Notes: generated from the letters alone by a model not told the origin. A DNA stretch of 46,755 nt from JBBUAX01 sp964409535 (GCA_964409535.1 CAYPDQ010000005.1:1-46755); one strand, 5' to 3'. Shown: positions 29,836 to 38,070, numbered from the stretch's first letter. A program made the numbers and translations.

Positions 29836-30234
29836 CCAAAAGGGCTCCGCCGCCCGCCCCTCGGCGTCAGTGGCCGCCGCTCCTCGTTCCGCACGCAGAC
29901 ACGCTATCAAATTCCCCAGCGAGGAATTTGCGCTCGCTCTCGGCCTCGCTCTGGCCTTCGGCCAACCTTGCCCGCTCGGCCTGCGAGACGGTCTGCTTAG
30001 CGAAATCAGGAGCGGCCTACAAGCCATGCCTGCCCACAGCGCAGCCCTGCTCCCCGCAGGAACCTGAAGCGGAGGCGGCGTCAAAATGAAGGAGGGAGGT
30101 GAAGATTTTACGGTAAGGAAATTTGATGGTCCGATGGTTGCGAGGGGAACTGTCAAATTTCCCCGTAAAATCGAGCCGAGCGACTGTCATTTTCGCCGCC
30201 GGAGCGGATTCTGAGGGAAGCGGGGCGGAGCCCC
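29836..30234. repeat. Gene-free region with a large imperfect palindrome
   Basis: This 400-bp stretch has no convincing gene. From about 30073 to 30205, nested arms pair: GGCGGCGTCAAAATGA with TCATTTTCGCCGCC, GATTTTACGG with CCGTAAAATC, and GGAAATTTGA with TCAAATTTCC. Outside, GGGCTCCGCC (about 29841) and GGCGGAGCCC (about 30221) can also pair across the whole region. It looks like a MITE-like or structured element. I see no SRP, RNase P, 6S or tmRNA signature. Confidence 0.5.
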
Positions 30235-31095
30235 CTATGGGCTCCAGTTTACGATGACGTCATCCACTCTCGGGCTCAACCGCTGCGCCTGGTCGGAATA
30301 AAGGACCGCCTTATACCGGAAATAGCGCACGTTGGTGTGCAAGCCGAGGCCGATGCTCTGGGAAGTATTCGGCGCCACCGTGTAGTAACTGTTTGCAGTC
30401 CCATCCGGACCGATGAAGGTCCAGGGGCCGCTCGTGGCGTTGGACGAGGCGAACTGGAACTCCACCCGCGTCCCGGCCGGCTGGCTGCCGTGCCACAGGA
30501 AAGAGTTCAACTGGGCGCCGGCGGCAATACCGGTGTCGTAGACGCTTGATTCCACCGTCCCGCTCGTGGAAGTGGCGATCCAACTGGTTTTCACTTTGTA
30601 ATCCGACGTGCCGCAGACACCGGGGTCGGAACAGTTGAAGCTTATCCAGCCGACGACGTCGTTCCAGGCATAATTGCTGAAGACGCCGGTATTGGGATTT
30701 ATAAGCACCCGGTAAGCGGTGCTGCCCGGACAGTCGTTGGAGTTCTGCCCGCCGCAGAAACTTATCCAGCCGTAGGTGTCGTTCCAAGCCCAGCCGGAAA
30801 GGTTGCCCAAGCCGTCGTTCAAAACCACGTAGTAGCTCGTGCCGCAGATGTTCCCCGAGCGGGTGGTCGCGCAATCCAGGGAGACGTCCCCGGCACTGGA
30901 GCTCGCGTAACCCGAGAGCTTCGCGCCGCCAACCTCAACGGTGTTCGTGCTGTAAAAATCAATCCAGCCGATGACGTCGTTCCAGGCGAAATGTTCAGTA
31001 GAGGTCGCGCTTATGTTCGTCGCCGCAAGAGCCATTCCGTAGACGGCAAGGAAAGCAAGTATTGCGACGAAGGCGGCTGTGAAGATTTGACGCAT
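30235..31095 (-). CDS. Secreted protein with Trp-Gly (AWNDVIGWI) repeats
   Basis: The protein begins with a signal peptide (MRQIFTAAFVAILAFLAVYGMALA). It then has at least three repeats built on (A)WNDxxGWIxF, the later ones with NCSDPGVCGTSxYKV. A beta-rich C-terminal domain of about 110 residues follows. Such repeats are seen in CPR surface proteins; adhesion is a plausible but untested role. The ATG at 31093-31095 fits the TATAAT six bases upstream. The preceding pilin-like gene carries the same repeat type. Confidence 0.8.
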   Translation of the reverse strand: MRQIFTAAFVAILAFLAVYGMALAATNISATSTEHFAWNDVIGWIDFYSTNTVEVGGAKLSGYASSSAGDVSLDCATTRSGNICGTSYYVVLNDGLGNLSGWAWNDTYGWISFCGGQNSNDCPGSTAYRVLINPNTGVFSNYAWNDVVGWISFNCSDPGVCGTSDYKVKTSWIATSTSGTVESSVYDTGIAAGAQLNSFLWHGSQPAGTRVEFQFASSNATSGPWTFIGPDGTANSYYTVAPNTSQSIGLGLHTNVRYFRYKAVLYSDQAQRLSPRVDDVIVNWSP

Positions 31096-31101
31096 GTTCG
31101 T

Positions 31102-31107
31102 ATTATA
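31102..31107 (-). promoter_or_regulatory. -10 box (TATAAT) for a leaderless repeat-protein transcript
   Basis: A perfect TATAAT lies six bases before the ATG at 31095. It sits inside the gap and stop region of the upstream pilin-like gene. This supports the choice of start and a private promoter for this gene within the pilus cluster. Confidence 0.55.
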
Positions 31108-31112
31108 ACATT

Positions 31113-32162
31113 TCACGGCACCCAGTTGGTCTTGACCTTATAGTTGGAAGTGGCGCAGACCGGGACGTCCGCGCAATTGAAGCTTATCCAGCCGATGTTT
31201 TCCGACCAGGCCCAGCCGGTGAAGAACCCGTTCAGGTCTATCGTCACCTTGTAGTTAGACGTGCCGCAAACCCCCTGGTCGGAACAGTTGAAGCTTATCC
31301 AGCCGACGACGTCGTTCCAAGCCCAGCCGGAAAGTACGCCGTTCCCGTCGTTTGAGACCTTGAAGTTGCTGGTCGCGCAGATATTGCCGTTCGGGGTCGT
31401 GCCGCAGTCCAGGGCGATGTAGCCGACGGTTTCTGCCTGGGCAAACCCCTTGAGCTGGGTATCGCCCACCTCAACCGTGCCGGTGGAGTAGAAATCGATC
31501 CAGCCGATGTTTTCCGACCAGGCGTAGCGATAGGTGGAGTCGATCCCATAGGTGGTGGTAAGACCGGTTAGCTGAACCGATCCTGGGACGGCGGTGTAGG
31601 TAACGTTTGTGGAAGTGGCAAACCCTATGGTGGACGTGCCGACCACCGGTTCGCCGGTCGGGCCGGCCGACCAGTCGCTCTGGATGGACACTTTGTTCCC
31701 GTAACGGGTGAAGTAACTCGCAAAACTGTTCCACGGCCCGCCGGTCCAGCGGAAAGAGACGGTGACTTTCTTGGTGGAGGGGTCGTTAGTTCCCCCGCTT
31801 GCGACGATGCTGCCGCCGCTGTCGCGGCTCACGTTCTCATAGTAGAAGTAGCGCTCGTAAGTTGAGGTCGCGACCGCAACCGTTTCCTCTCCCGCGACCG
31901 CAACGAAAGGCGAGGAGGAAGCGTTTATATAATAGTGGCTGTTCGCGCCGGCCGTGAGGTTCGTCAGATTATGCCAGTCGGCTTCGGCGAAAACCTTGAC
32001 GTTGTCCAGAAGCTCGCGGCCCAAGGCGGAAGCGGTCTGGATCCTGGCGGCGTCGCTCGAGGACTTCAAAGCCGGGGAGATGACCGTGATGGCCACGATG
32101 GTCAGAACCGTCCCGATCACCACCGCCACCAGAACCTCAATTAAAGATTGTCCCTTTCTCAT
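31113..32162 (-). CDS. Type IV prepilin-like protein with C-terminal AWSENIGWI repeats
   Basis: The N-terminus MRKGQSLIEVLVAVVIGTVLTIVAITVIS is a class III signal with cleavage after Gly4 and the conserved Glu5 equivalent, as in minor pilins. The middle is an unrecognised domain. From about residue 218 the chain has three or four repeats (YAWSENIGWIDFYS, WAWNDVVGWISFNC, WAWSENIGWISFNC) of the type found in the next gene. This would place the repeats on the pilus surface. Its ATG overlaps the stop of the preceding pseudopilin gene (TAATG). Confidence 0.85.
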   Translation of the reverse strand: MRKGQSLIEVLVAVVIGTVLTIVAITVISPALKSSSDAARIQTASALGRELLDNVKVFAEADWHNLTNLTAGANSHYYINASSSPFVAVAGEETVAVATSTYERYFYYENVSRDSGGSIVASGGTNDPSTKKVTVSFRWTGGPWNSFASYFTRYGNKVSIQSDWSAGPTGEPVVGTSTIGFATSTNVTYTAVPGSVQLTGLTTTYGIDSTYRYAWSENIGWIDFYSTGTVEVGDTQLKGFAQAETVGYIALDCGTTPNGNICATSNFKVSNDGNGVLSGWAWNDVVGWISFNCSDQGVCGTSNYKVTIDLNGFFTGWAWSENIGWISFNCADVPVCATSNYKVKTNWVP

Positions 32163-32629
32163 TAAAATCTTACTGCTCCCGATGACGCTACATAAATTGT
32201 AGAGGAGACCGAGAGATTGTTCAAAAGCTGGATCTGGACCGAAGTGGAGGCGTTCGCGACGCCGGTTATCTGGGAAAAAGTTACATCCTTCGACGCGCCG
32301 GAGGCGATACTGGATGTGGCGTAGCCGACGGTTGAGGGCAAACGATAATAACCGATGCGGTTTTGGAGGGAGTAGCTGGAACGGAAAAGAGCGTAGAAAG
32401 GCGCAGTGGAGGTGCTATTTTCAAAATGGATCCCCCAGCCGGCGCCATCCGATTGCGAAACCGAGCGGCTCTGGGCTTCTCTTAAGATCGCAACGATCTG
32501 CTTCGCGGTCGCGTCCAGTTCGCTTGTGCCCTTCTTACCCAAGAGATTTAGGGTGACCACCGCCCCGAAAGCCGCGATCAGAGCGACGACCACGATCACT
32601 TCAAACAAAGTTGTCCCCCGCCGCCTCAT
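32162..32629 (-). CDS. Minor pseudopilin, GspH/FimT-like
   Basis: The 155-residue protein starts MRRRGTTLFEVIVVVALIAAFGAVV, a prepilin signal with cleavage after Gly5 and a Glu five residues into the mature chain. A 100-residue globular part typical of GspH/FimT pseudopilins follows, with Ser/Thr-rich loops. Its stop codon and the next ATG overlap. It starts a base after the pilC stop, so translation is probably coupled along the cluster. Confidence 0.82.
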   Translation of the reverse strand: MRRRGTTLFEVIVVVALIAAFGAVVTLNLLGKKGTSELDATAKQIVAILREAQSRSVSQSDGAGWGIHFENSTSTAPFYALFRSSYSLQNRIGYYRLPSTVGYATSSIASGASKDVTFSQITGVANASTSVQIQLLNNLSVSSTIYVASSGAVRF

Positions 32630-33835
32630 TTAAAATTGAGTGGTCAACTGATAAATAGGAATGATGATGGAAAGGGCGATGGTCGCAACCATTATGCCCA
32701 TCACGAGGAGAAGAGCCGGCTCCAGGAAAGAAACCAGGGCCTTGACGCTCCCATCCACTTTGGAGGCGTAGAAGTCGGCGAGTGTTTTCAAGACCTCTTC
32801 CAAGTGGCCGGCGCGCTCGGAGATGGCCACGAGATTCGTCACCACCCGCGGGAAGATCGTCTCCCGGCGGAACGCTTCCCCGATGGTGAGTCCCTTGGCC
32901 AGGCCCTCGTTCGCGATCCGGTTCAAGCTCACCCGGAATTCCTCCGACCCGACGACTTCGGCGGTGAGCTGGGTGGTCTGCATTATCGGGAGTCCCGCTT
33001 TCATCAAAGCCGAGAAAGTGGCGGAGAAGCGCTGGACCGCGAGATCCCGGTAGATAGTCCTCACGATAGGCATTTTACCCAAGGCCCTTGAGAGCATCTG
33101 CCTCCCGACCTGGGTTCGCCAGAAGAAGTACGTCCCCGGCCCGATAAGAATTATGAAGAACGACACGAACCACCAGATGTTGTCGTTCACAAAGAGGCCG
33201 ATGCCGAAGACGATGCGGGAAAAGGTCGGGGGGTTGAGCCCGGTTTCCAAAAATACTTTCGCGATCTTGGGCAAAGCGAAAGTGACGAGGAAGAGGAAAA
33301 CCAAGACCGAAGTGATGAGAAGGATTATCGGGTAGATCAAAGCGCCGCGGACGCGGTTCCTCAACTCCGCCTCCTCCTGCAGGGACCTGCTCAAGTCCTC
33401 AAACGTCTGCTGCAGGTTGCCCGAGGCCTCCGCGGCTTTGACCAGGTTAACGAAAACCGGGGAGAAAACCTTGGGGTGCCGCTCAAAGGCGGTGTAGAAC
33501 GGCTGGCCCTTGGTCAGATTCTCCCGGACCTCCAAAAGAAAGCTCTTCATCGCCGGCTTGTCGAAGTCCGCGATCAAAATGTTTATCGCGGAAAGGAGGT
33601 CGGTCCCGACCTTGAGCATCAGGGACAGGTACTTCGTGAGGAATACCTTGTCCGCGATCTTGATCCCGCCCAAAATCGCCTGGACGCCGGAGACCGTTTC
33701 TTTGACCGGCTTAACCGAGACCGGCCGCAGGTCCTTGCTGCCCAAAAACCGCAGAACCTGTTCCAGGTTGTCTGCGTCAAAGTCCCCTTCTACTATTCTT
33801 TCGTCCTTGTCCGCGGCTAAATAGTGATAGAGCAT
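32630..33835 (-). CDS. pilC: Type IV pilus platform protein PilC
   Basis: PilC (GspF family) is the polytopic inner-membrane platform on which the pilus is built and to which PilB docks. The 401-residue protein has two T2SSF domains (about 70-190 and 270-395): FLTKYLSLMLKVGTDLLSAINIL in the first, and RFSATFSALMKAGLPIMQTTQLTAEVVG in the second, with three hydrophobic segments. It has full family length and lies one base after pilB. Confidence 0.94.
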   Translation of the reverse strand: MLYHYLAADKDERIVEGDFDADNLEQVLRFLGSKDLRPVSVKPVKETVSGVQAILGGIKIADKVFLTKYLSLMLKVGTDLLSAINILIADFDKPAMKSFLLEVRENLTKGQPFYTAFERHPKVFSPVFVNLVKAAEASGNLQQTFEDLSRSLQEEAELRNRVRGALIYPIILLITSVLVFLFLVTFALPKIAKVFLETGLNPPTFSRIVFGIGLFVNDNIWWFVSFFIILIGPGTYFFWRTQVGRQMLSRALGKMPIVRTIYRDLAVQRFSATFSALMKAGLPIMQTTQLTAEVVGSEEFRVSLNRIANEGLAKGLTIGEAFRRETIFPRVVTNLVAISERAGHLEEVLKTLADFYASKVDGSVKALVSFLEPALLLVMGIMVATIALSIIIPIYQLTTQF

Positions 33836-33836
33836 A

Positions 33837-35552
33837 TTACTCTCTAATAACCCGCAGGACTTCTTCTATGGTAGTCAGTCCCAGCTGCACCTTGTTCAAG
33901 CCGTCTTCAAACATCGTCCGGCCGCCGGCCCGGCGCGACTCCCGCCGCAGGTCGCCAAGGTCGAACTTCGGCGCAACTATGAGCTTCTTAATTGTATCAG
34001 CAACGTCTACCACTTCAAAGATGCCCAAGCGCCCGCGATAACCGGTATTGCCGCAGACGCTGCAGCCCTTGCCCTGGAAGAATATCTTAGGCAGTTTCTG
34101 TTCCTCCGTGGGGACCCCGAGGTCCGCGAACTGCTCTTTTATAATCTTCACCACGCTTTCGTCCGCGTCGTAGGAATAAACGCAGGTCGGGCATATCCGC
34201 CGCACCAGGCGCTGGGCGAGGATCGCATTCAAGACCGAGGCCGCGAGGAAGGGCGGCACGCCCAAGTCAAAGAGGCGCGGGATGGCGGTGGGGGCGTCGT
34301 TCGTATGGAGGGAAGACAAAAGCAGGTGGCCGGTCAAGGCCGCTTGGACCGCGATCCCGGCGGTTTCCTTGTCCCGAATTTCGCCGACCATAATTATGTT
34401 CGGATCCTGGCGCAGAATGGCACGGAGGCCGGAAGCGAAAGTGATGCCCGCTTGGGGGTTGATCTGGGTCTGATTCGCGTAACGCATATTGTACTCGATC
34501 GGGTCTTCCACCGTGACGATGTTCACGTTCGGCCGGTTCAGGATGTTCATCAAAGCGTAAAGAGTGGTGGTTTTGCCCGAGCCGGTCGGGCCGCAGACCA
34601 AAAGCATCCCGTACGCCTTTTTCAAATTCTCTTCTACCGGCTTCCTCGTCTCCGCAAGCATCCCCAGCTCTTCCAAAGAGAGCGGTTTCTGGGTCGCCTC
34701 CAAAAGACGCATTTCTATTTTCTCGCCGTAATAAGTCGGCATCACCGCCACCCGCACGTCGGTTATCTGGCTGCCGATCTGGTGGCGGAAGCGGCCGTCC
34801 TGGGGCTTGAAGTGCTCGTCCAGTTTCAGACCGGAGAGGATCTTTATCCTCGCGACCAAGGCGTTGTGCACCGACCGGGGAATGCGGATTATCTCGTAGA
34901 GTATGCCGTCGATCCGGTAGCGGATCAGGGTCGCGTCTTCCAATATCTCCAAGTGGATATCGGAGGCGCGCATCGCAAGCGCATAGGACATGATATTGTC
35001 CACGATCGCGACGATCGGCAGGTCCGCCGCCGCTTCTTCTGCGGACTTGGTCTGGCTGCGCAGGGACGCCTGGACGTTCTCCTCCATGATCCGCTTGAAG
35101 TCGGTGGTGGAGCGCAGGCCATAGACGGAAAAACCGCGGTTCAGGTCGTCGGCGGTCGCGAGAAACGGCCGAATCTTCGCCTGCAGGCGGGTCTTCAAAA
35201 ACTCGATCGTCTCCAAGTCGCCGGGGTCGAGCATCGCGGCGTCGAGTGTCCCATCCGGCTCTTTTCCGAAGACGATGACCTGCCGCTGGCGGGCGATCTC
35301 CTCCGGCAAGAGCCGCAGGGCTTCCTCGTCCATCTGGCGCGCGCCGAGCGCGGCCAACTCCACCCCGAGTATCTCGGAGAGGATGCCGTAAAGATAATCC
35401 TGGTTAACTATCTTCTCCGAGACCAGGATGTCCAAGAGGTCCTGGTTCTTGCGCTCCGCTTCCATAAGGAACGCGTCGAACCGCTCCGGAGCGATCAAAT
35501 TTTCTTCGGTCAGGCGTTTTTTGAGCTGTTGGGGCGGAACCGGAAGACGCAT
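33837..35552 (-). CDS. pilB: Type IV pilus assembly ATPase PilB
   Basis: PilB powers pilus extension. The 571-residue protein has an N-terminal MshEN/T2SSE-N domain (about 1-150), Walker A GPTGSGKTTT, the Asp box, Walker B region (MVGEIRDKETAGIAVQAALTGHLLLSSLHTN) and a tetracysteine zinc site (CPTC and CSVCGNTGY). No PilT retraction ATPase is encoded in this window. The ATG at 35550-35552 is chosen because homology starts near MRLPVPPQQL. A TATACT eight bases upstream suggests an almost leaderless transcript. Confidence 0.95.
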   Translation of the reverse strand: MRLPVPPQQLKKRLTEENLIAPERFDAFLMEAERKNQDLLDILVSEKIVNQDYLYGILSEILGVELAALGARQMDEEALRLLPEEIARQRQVIVFGKEPDGTLDAAMLDPGDLETIEFLKTRLQAKIRPFLATADDLNRGFSVYGLRSTTDFKRIMEENVQASLRSQTKSAEEAAADLPIVAIVDNIMSYALAMRASDIHLEILEDATLIRYRIDGILYEIIRIPRSVHNALVARIKILSGLKLDEHFKPQDGRFRHQIGSQITDVRVAVMPTYYGEKIEMRLLEATQKPLSLEELGMLAETRKPVEENLKKAYGMLLVCGPTGSGKTTTLYALMNILNRPNVNIVTVEDPIEYNMRYANQTQINPQAGITFASGLRAILRQDPNIIMVGEIRDKETAGIAVQAALTGHLLLSSLHTNDAPTAIPRLFDLGVPPFLAASVLNAILAQRLVRRICPTCVYSYDADESVVKIIKEQFADLGVPTEEQKLPKIFFQGKGCSVCGNTGYRGRLGIFEVVDVADTIKKLIVAPKFDLGDLRRESRRAGGRTMFEDGLNKVQLGLTTIEEVLRVIRE

Positions 35553-35560
35553 TTGTTTCC

Positions 35561-35566
35561 AGTATA
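35561..35566 (-). promoter_or_regulatory. -10 box (TATACT) just before pilB
   Basis: TATACT on the minus strand ends eight bases before the pilB ATG. It directly follows the terminator of the major pilin gene, so pilB would have its own promoter. Confidence 0.5.
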
Positions 35567-35599
35567 ACAAAAAAGAGACGTTGCCGCCTCTTTTTTGTT
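35566..35599. terminator. Terminator between the major pilin gene and pilB
   Basis: Perfect 12-base arms, AACAAAAAAGAG (35566-35577) and CTCTTTTTTGTT (35588-35599), enclose a 10-base loop. Read leftward after the pilin stop the hairpin ends in a T run. The symmetric A/T tails would also work rightward. High pilin expression would be insulated from pilB. Confidence 0.85.
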
Positions 35600-35617
35600 T
35601 CGCTCTTCACGAAATAG

Positions 35618-36187
35618 CTATAAATCTGTCAGATTTGTTCCTACTTCAAAGAGTGTGCTGACATCACCTCCGTCATTGCTCTCCACATTACCGCTGCCAG
35701 TAGAAGAGTAACGAGCACTCTCCATGTCTGCATTGATTTCAAAGTAGCCGGTGGTTGAACTCGCCTTAAACGCATAATAAAGATTAGCGTTCCTAGTCGG
35801 GTCAACCGGCAACTGGCCGATCGGCGAACCGGAGCTAATACTGGTAAAACTGATTGGTATCCACCCCGTGCCGTCCACAGTGCGGCTGGAGCTGGCCTGA
35901 GCCGTCCCAATAGAGTCAAACCTTCCACTGCAGTTTGCTAACGCATTATCCACATAACAGTTACCGGTATTCCACGGTGCACTGGTAGTGCTCTGGCCAT
36001 CGGCGAGGTAAAGGGACACTGCGCTCTTCAGAGTAGAGAGATCGGAGACGCGGTTGGAATCCCGCGCCTGCTTCAAGAGTTCCGCCGGGTTCAAGGTCAA
36101 GACCACGACCACCGCGAGGACCGCGATTATCGCAATAACTATAAGAAGCTCAATCAGAGTAAAGCCCTTCTGCTCACTGGGTTTCAT
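35618..36187 (-). CDS. Type IV major prepilin
   Basis: The sequence MKPSEQKGFTLIELLIVIAIIAVLAVVVVLTLNPAELLKQARD is a textbook type IVa/pseudopilin start, cleaved between Gly8 and Phe9 with Glu at mature position 5. The 189-residue chain continues with a Ser/Thr-rich globular domain containing Cys77 and Cys85 (NCYVDNALANC) that may form a disulfide. It is followed by a strong terminator and preceded by TATAAT eight bases before the ATG, so it appears to be a separate, highly expressed unit. No prepilin peptidase gene is in the window. Confidence 0.92.
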   Translation of the reverse strand: MKPSEQKGFTLIELLIVIAIIAVLAVVVVLTLNPAELLKQARDSNRVSDLSTLKSAVSLYLADGQSTTSAPWNTGNCYVDNALANCSGRFDSIGTAQASSSRTVDGTGWIPISFTSISSGSPIGQLPVDPTRNANLYYAFKASSTTGYFEINADMESARYSSTGSGNVESNDGGDVSTLFEVGTNLTDL

Positions 36188-36195
36188 CGACTCTA

Positions 36196-36201
36196 ATTAT
36201 A
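36196..36201 (-). promoter_or_regulatory. -10 box (TATAAT) of the major pilin gene
   Basis: A perfect TATAAT ends eight bases before the ATG, implying a leader of only one or two bases. A CCCCCTCT/AGAGGGGG hairpin (about 36210-36228) and a DnaA-box-like TTATCCACA (36233-36241, minus strand) lie just upstream. The rest of the gap to rluD is the palindromic repeat. Confidence 0.55.
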
Positions 36202-36260
36202 CATCAAAGCCCCCTCTCGCAAGAGGGGGGGGTGTGGATAACTACTCTTCGCTCGGCAGG

Positions 36261-36371
36261 GCCTTTCGGAACCGCGGTTCGCTCGCTCCAGCGGCTCGCG
36301 CCCGCTGCTCTCTCGGCGAAAAAGTCGCCTTAGGCGACACCAAGCTTTTTCGCCTCCGAGAGCTTCCTCAA
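36261..36371. repeat. Second copy of the ybeY-type palindromic element
   Basis: This 111-bp copy is the reverse complement of 23835-23951, with a different but still self-complementary central hairpin. Its edge supplies the TGA stop codon of rluD (36368-36370), so the element either inserted at the very end of rluD or cut its last codons. The same reading frame is open in both copies. Confidence 0.85.
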
Positions 36372-37084
36372 GACCCTGCTTCGCTCCATTGGAAATCAAA
36401 TTCTGATGGAGTTTCTGTCTCCAAGCGAATCCGCTTGCCATCCGCCAGGTTGAACTCCAGGGACGAGGCATGGAGCATAAGGCGCTTCGCCCAAGCGGGC
36501 TGTTTTTTCCTTCCATAGAGCGGGTCGCCCACAACTGGGCTTCCGACGGAAGCCAAATGCACTCGTATCTGGTGGGTCCGCCCGGTTTTGGGCCTCACCT
36601 CCAAGAGGGAATATTTTCCCACTTCCCGCTCAAAAGTTTTCAATACCTTGTATTCGGTCACCGCCTGCTTTACGTCTTTCTCCGAATGCACACTCCTTTT
36701 GGTAGTCCCGCTTTTTATCCCGATCGCGCTGGTTATCCTGCCGCTCTTCTCTTTGGGCACGCCAAAGACAAGGGCGAGATATGTTTTTTGAATTTCCCGT
36801 CTTTGGAAGAGTGACTTCAGGTAGTCAAAGTATCTTTGGTTCCTCGCAACAAGAAGAACGCCGGAGGTGTCCCTGTCCAAACGATGGACTATACCCGGTC
36901 TCGTTTCCGGTTCATCCCCGACCGTCTTTATCTCCGGATAACGTTTCAAGAGCCAGTCAACCAGCGTCCGCTCTTTGCTTGACACTCCGCGTTTCACGCT
37001 TCGTGCTTCGTGAACGATAAGCCCGGCGGGCTTATCCACCGCCAGGAAACTCTTGTCTTCGTAGATCGCTTTGGGTTCTTGCAC
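36368..37084 (-). CDS. RluA/RluD-family pseudouridine synthase
   Basis: This enzyme family converts specific uridines of rRNA or tRNA to pseudouridine. The 238-residue protein has the catalytic HRLDRDTSG motif, KTYLALVFG, and the GRTHQIRVHLASVGSPVVGDPLYG signature. There is no S4 domain at the N-terminus. A short segment (EARSVKRGVSSKER, about 26-39) before TLVDWLLKRYP seems inserted compared with relatives. The stop codon lies in the palindromic element. The exact target base cannot be deduced. Confidence 0.93.
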   Translation of the reverse strand: MQEPKAIYEDKSFLAVDKPAGLIVHEARSVKRGVSSKERTLVDWLLKRYPEIKTVGDEPETRPGIVHRLDRDTSGVLLVARNQRYFDYLKSLFQRREIQKTYLALVFGVPKEKSGRITSAIGIKSGTTKRSVHSEKDVKQAVTEYKVLKTFEREVGKYSLLEVRPKTGRTHQIRVHLASVGSPVVGDPLYGRKKQPAWAKRLMLHASSLEFNLADGKRIRLETETPSEFDFQWSEAGS

Positions 37085-37086
37085 TG

Positions 37087-37157
37087 TGGGCGTGCCAAGA
37101 ATCGAACTTGGGACACGGTCTTATCAGGACCGCGTTTTACCACTAAACTACACGCCC
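37087..37157 (-). tRNA. tRNA-Ile (anticodon GAT)
   Basis: GGGCGTG (37151-37157 on the minus strand) pairs with CACGCCC, with discriminator A. The anticodon loop CTGATAA gives GAT. D and T arms (AAGTTCGATTCTT) are normal. CCA is not encoded. Confidence 0.95.
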
Positions 37158-37163
37158 GGCCCG

Positions 37164-37235
37164 TGCGCGCACCAAGGATCGAACTTGGGGCCTTCACGAT
37201 GTCAACGTGACGCTCTACCACTGAGCTATGCGCGC
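37164..37235 (-). tRNA. tRNA-Val (anticodon GAC)
   Basis: GCGCGCA pairs with TGCGCGC and is followed by discriminator A. The stem TCACG/CGTGA holds the loop TTGACAT, giving GAC. It is six bases upstream of tRNA-Ile and probably co-transcribed with it. Confidence 0.95.
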
Positions 37236-37263
37236 TTGCTCAAAGATGTTAGTTAAAAGCCGC

Positions 37264-37482
37264 CTATTCCGCAAGGCCGCGCTTCCTCAAAACCTCCTTG
37301 GCCGCTTCTGTGCTGAACTGGGTTTGCTGGGTAAGCGCCCCCTTCTCCGGGTTCGCGGCCGTATTCAGATTGATCACAAGAAGTCCTATTCCCCAGAAGT
37401 AGTAGGCGGCGATGAGCCCGAAAAGAACAAGCGCGGCGAGTATGAGCATCGCATCCTGGTATTTTTTGAAGAATTTACCCAT
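37264..37482 (-). CDS. Small single-span membrane protein next to pilO, 72 aa
   Basis: A short basic start (MGKFFKKYQDAM) is followed by one membrane helix (about 12-37) and a polar tail (NLNTAANPEKGALTQQTQFSTEAAKEVLRKRGLAE) outside. It begins 11 bp after the PilO-like gene. Its place suggests a pilus accessory, possibly taking the position of PilP, but there is no sequence support for that identity. Confidence 0.7.
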   Translation of the reverse strand: MGKFFKKYQDAMLILAALVLFGLIAAYYFWGIGLLVINLNTAANPEKGALTQQTQFSTEAAKEVLRKRGLAE

Positions 37483-37493
37483 TGCTTATTTTT

Positions 37494-38027
37494 TTACTTG
37501 AAGAACGCCCGGCCCTGGGCGGTTACCCGGTATTCGTTCCCGGACAAATTCACATCCAGAGAATCCAAGACGGACATAAACTTCGCGGACCCGGTCTCCA
37601 GGTCGCTCATAAAATTCCGCAACCGTTCCGAGGAGCCAGTGGCGTCCAGAGAGAAACCCACGCTCCCGGGCTGCGTTCCCTGGGGTTCAGTCGCCGGCCC
37701 GCCCTTGAAAGAGAACTTGACGCTCACTTGGTGTATCCGGCCGCGATCTTCCAGGAATTTCGGCAGCTCGATGAGGTCGCCTTTGGCCGGCAGGAGCGCG
37801 TCCAGGCGGTTGCCGTAGGTCTCCACTTCCGTAGCTTTGCTTTTGAGCTCCGCGAGTATCGCAACCGCCCGGCTGTAGCTCGCGACCGACGCTTGGGTAA
37901 CGGCGGCCCGGTTCGCATCGCTCTCTATCTTCCGGGCAAGCCAAAAGGACAGCGCCCCGAAAACGACTATGCCGGAGACGATAAGCCCAAGCCCCAGCCA
38001 AATCTTCTTCTGGAATTGATGGTCCAT
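37494..38027 (-). CDS. PilO-like pilus alignment protein
   Basis: The 177-residue protein has a short cytoplasmic start, one membrane helix (about 9-31), a coiled coil (about 35-75, ending in LDALLPAKGDLIELPKFLEDRG) and a ferredoxin-like end (VGFSLDATGSSERLRNFMSDLE). This is the layout of PilO. It would pair with the PilN part of the fused protein at 27869. It is divergent from rel. Confidence 0.8.
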   Translation of the reverse strand: MDHQFQKKIWLGLGLIVSGIVVFGALSFWLARKIESDANRAAVTQASVASYSRAVAILAELKSKATEVETYGNRLDALLPAKGDLIELPKFLEDRGRIHQVSVKFSFKGGPATEPQGTQPGSVGFSLDATGSSERLRNFMSDLETGSAKFMSVLDSLDVNLSGNEYRVTAQGRAFFK

Positions 38028-38034
38028 CCCGTGC

Positions 38035-38062
38035 TTGCTTACTTATTATTATGTTCTATATT
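38035..38062 (+). promoter_or_regulatory. Promoter of rel
   Basis: TTGCTT (38035-38040) and TATATT (38057-38062) are 16 bases apart. The -10 ends eight bases before the GTG start, so the transcript is nearly leaderless. Confidence 0.55.
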
Positions 38063-38070
38063 ACCACATT

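Noticed and set aside
29398..30156. Extending the PilX-like gene to an upstream ATG at 30156.
   Set aside because: The added 110 residues are Arg/Pro/Ser-rich translation of the palindromic region; the hydrophobic signal belongs right after the GTG at 29823, which also has a TATAAT at leaderless distance.
29836..30234. Structured RNA such as SRP RNA, RNase P RNA, 6S RNA or tmRNA in the gene-free pilus gap.
   Set aside because: None of the conserved sequence cores of these RNAs is visible on either strand.
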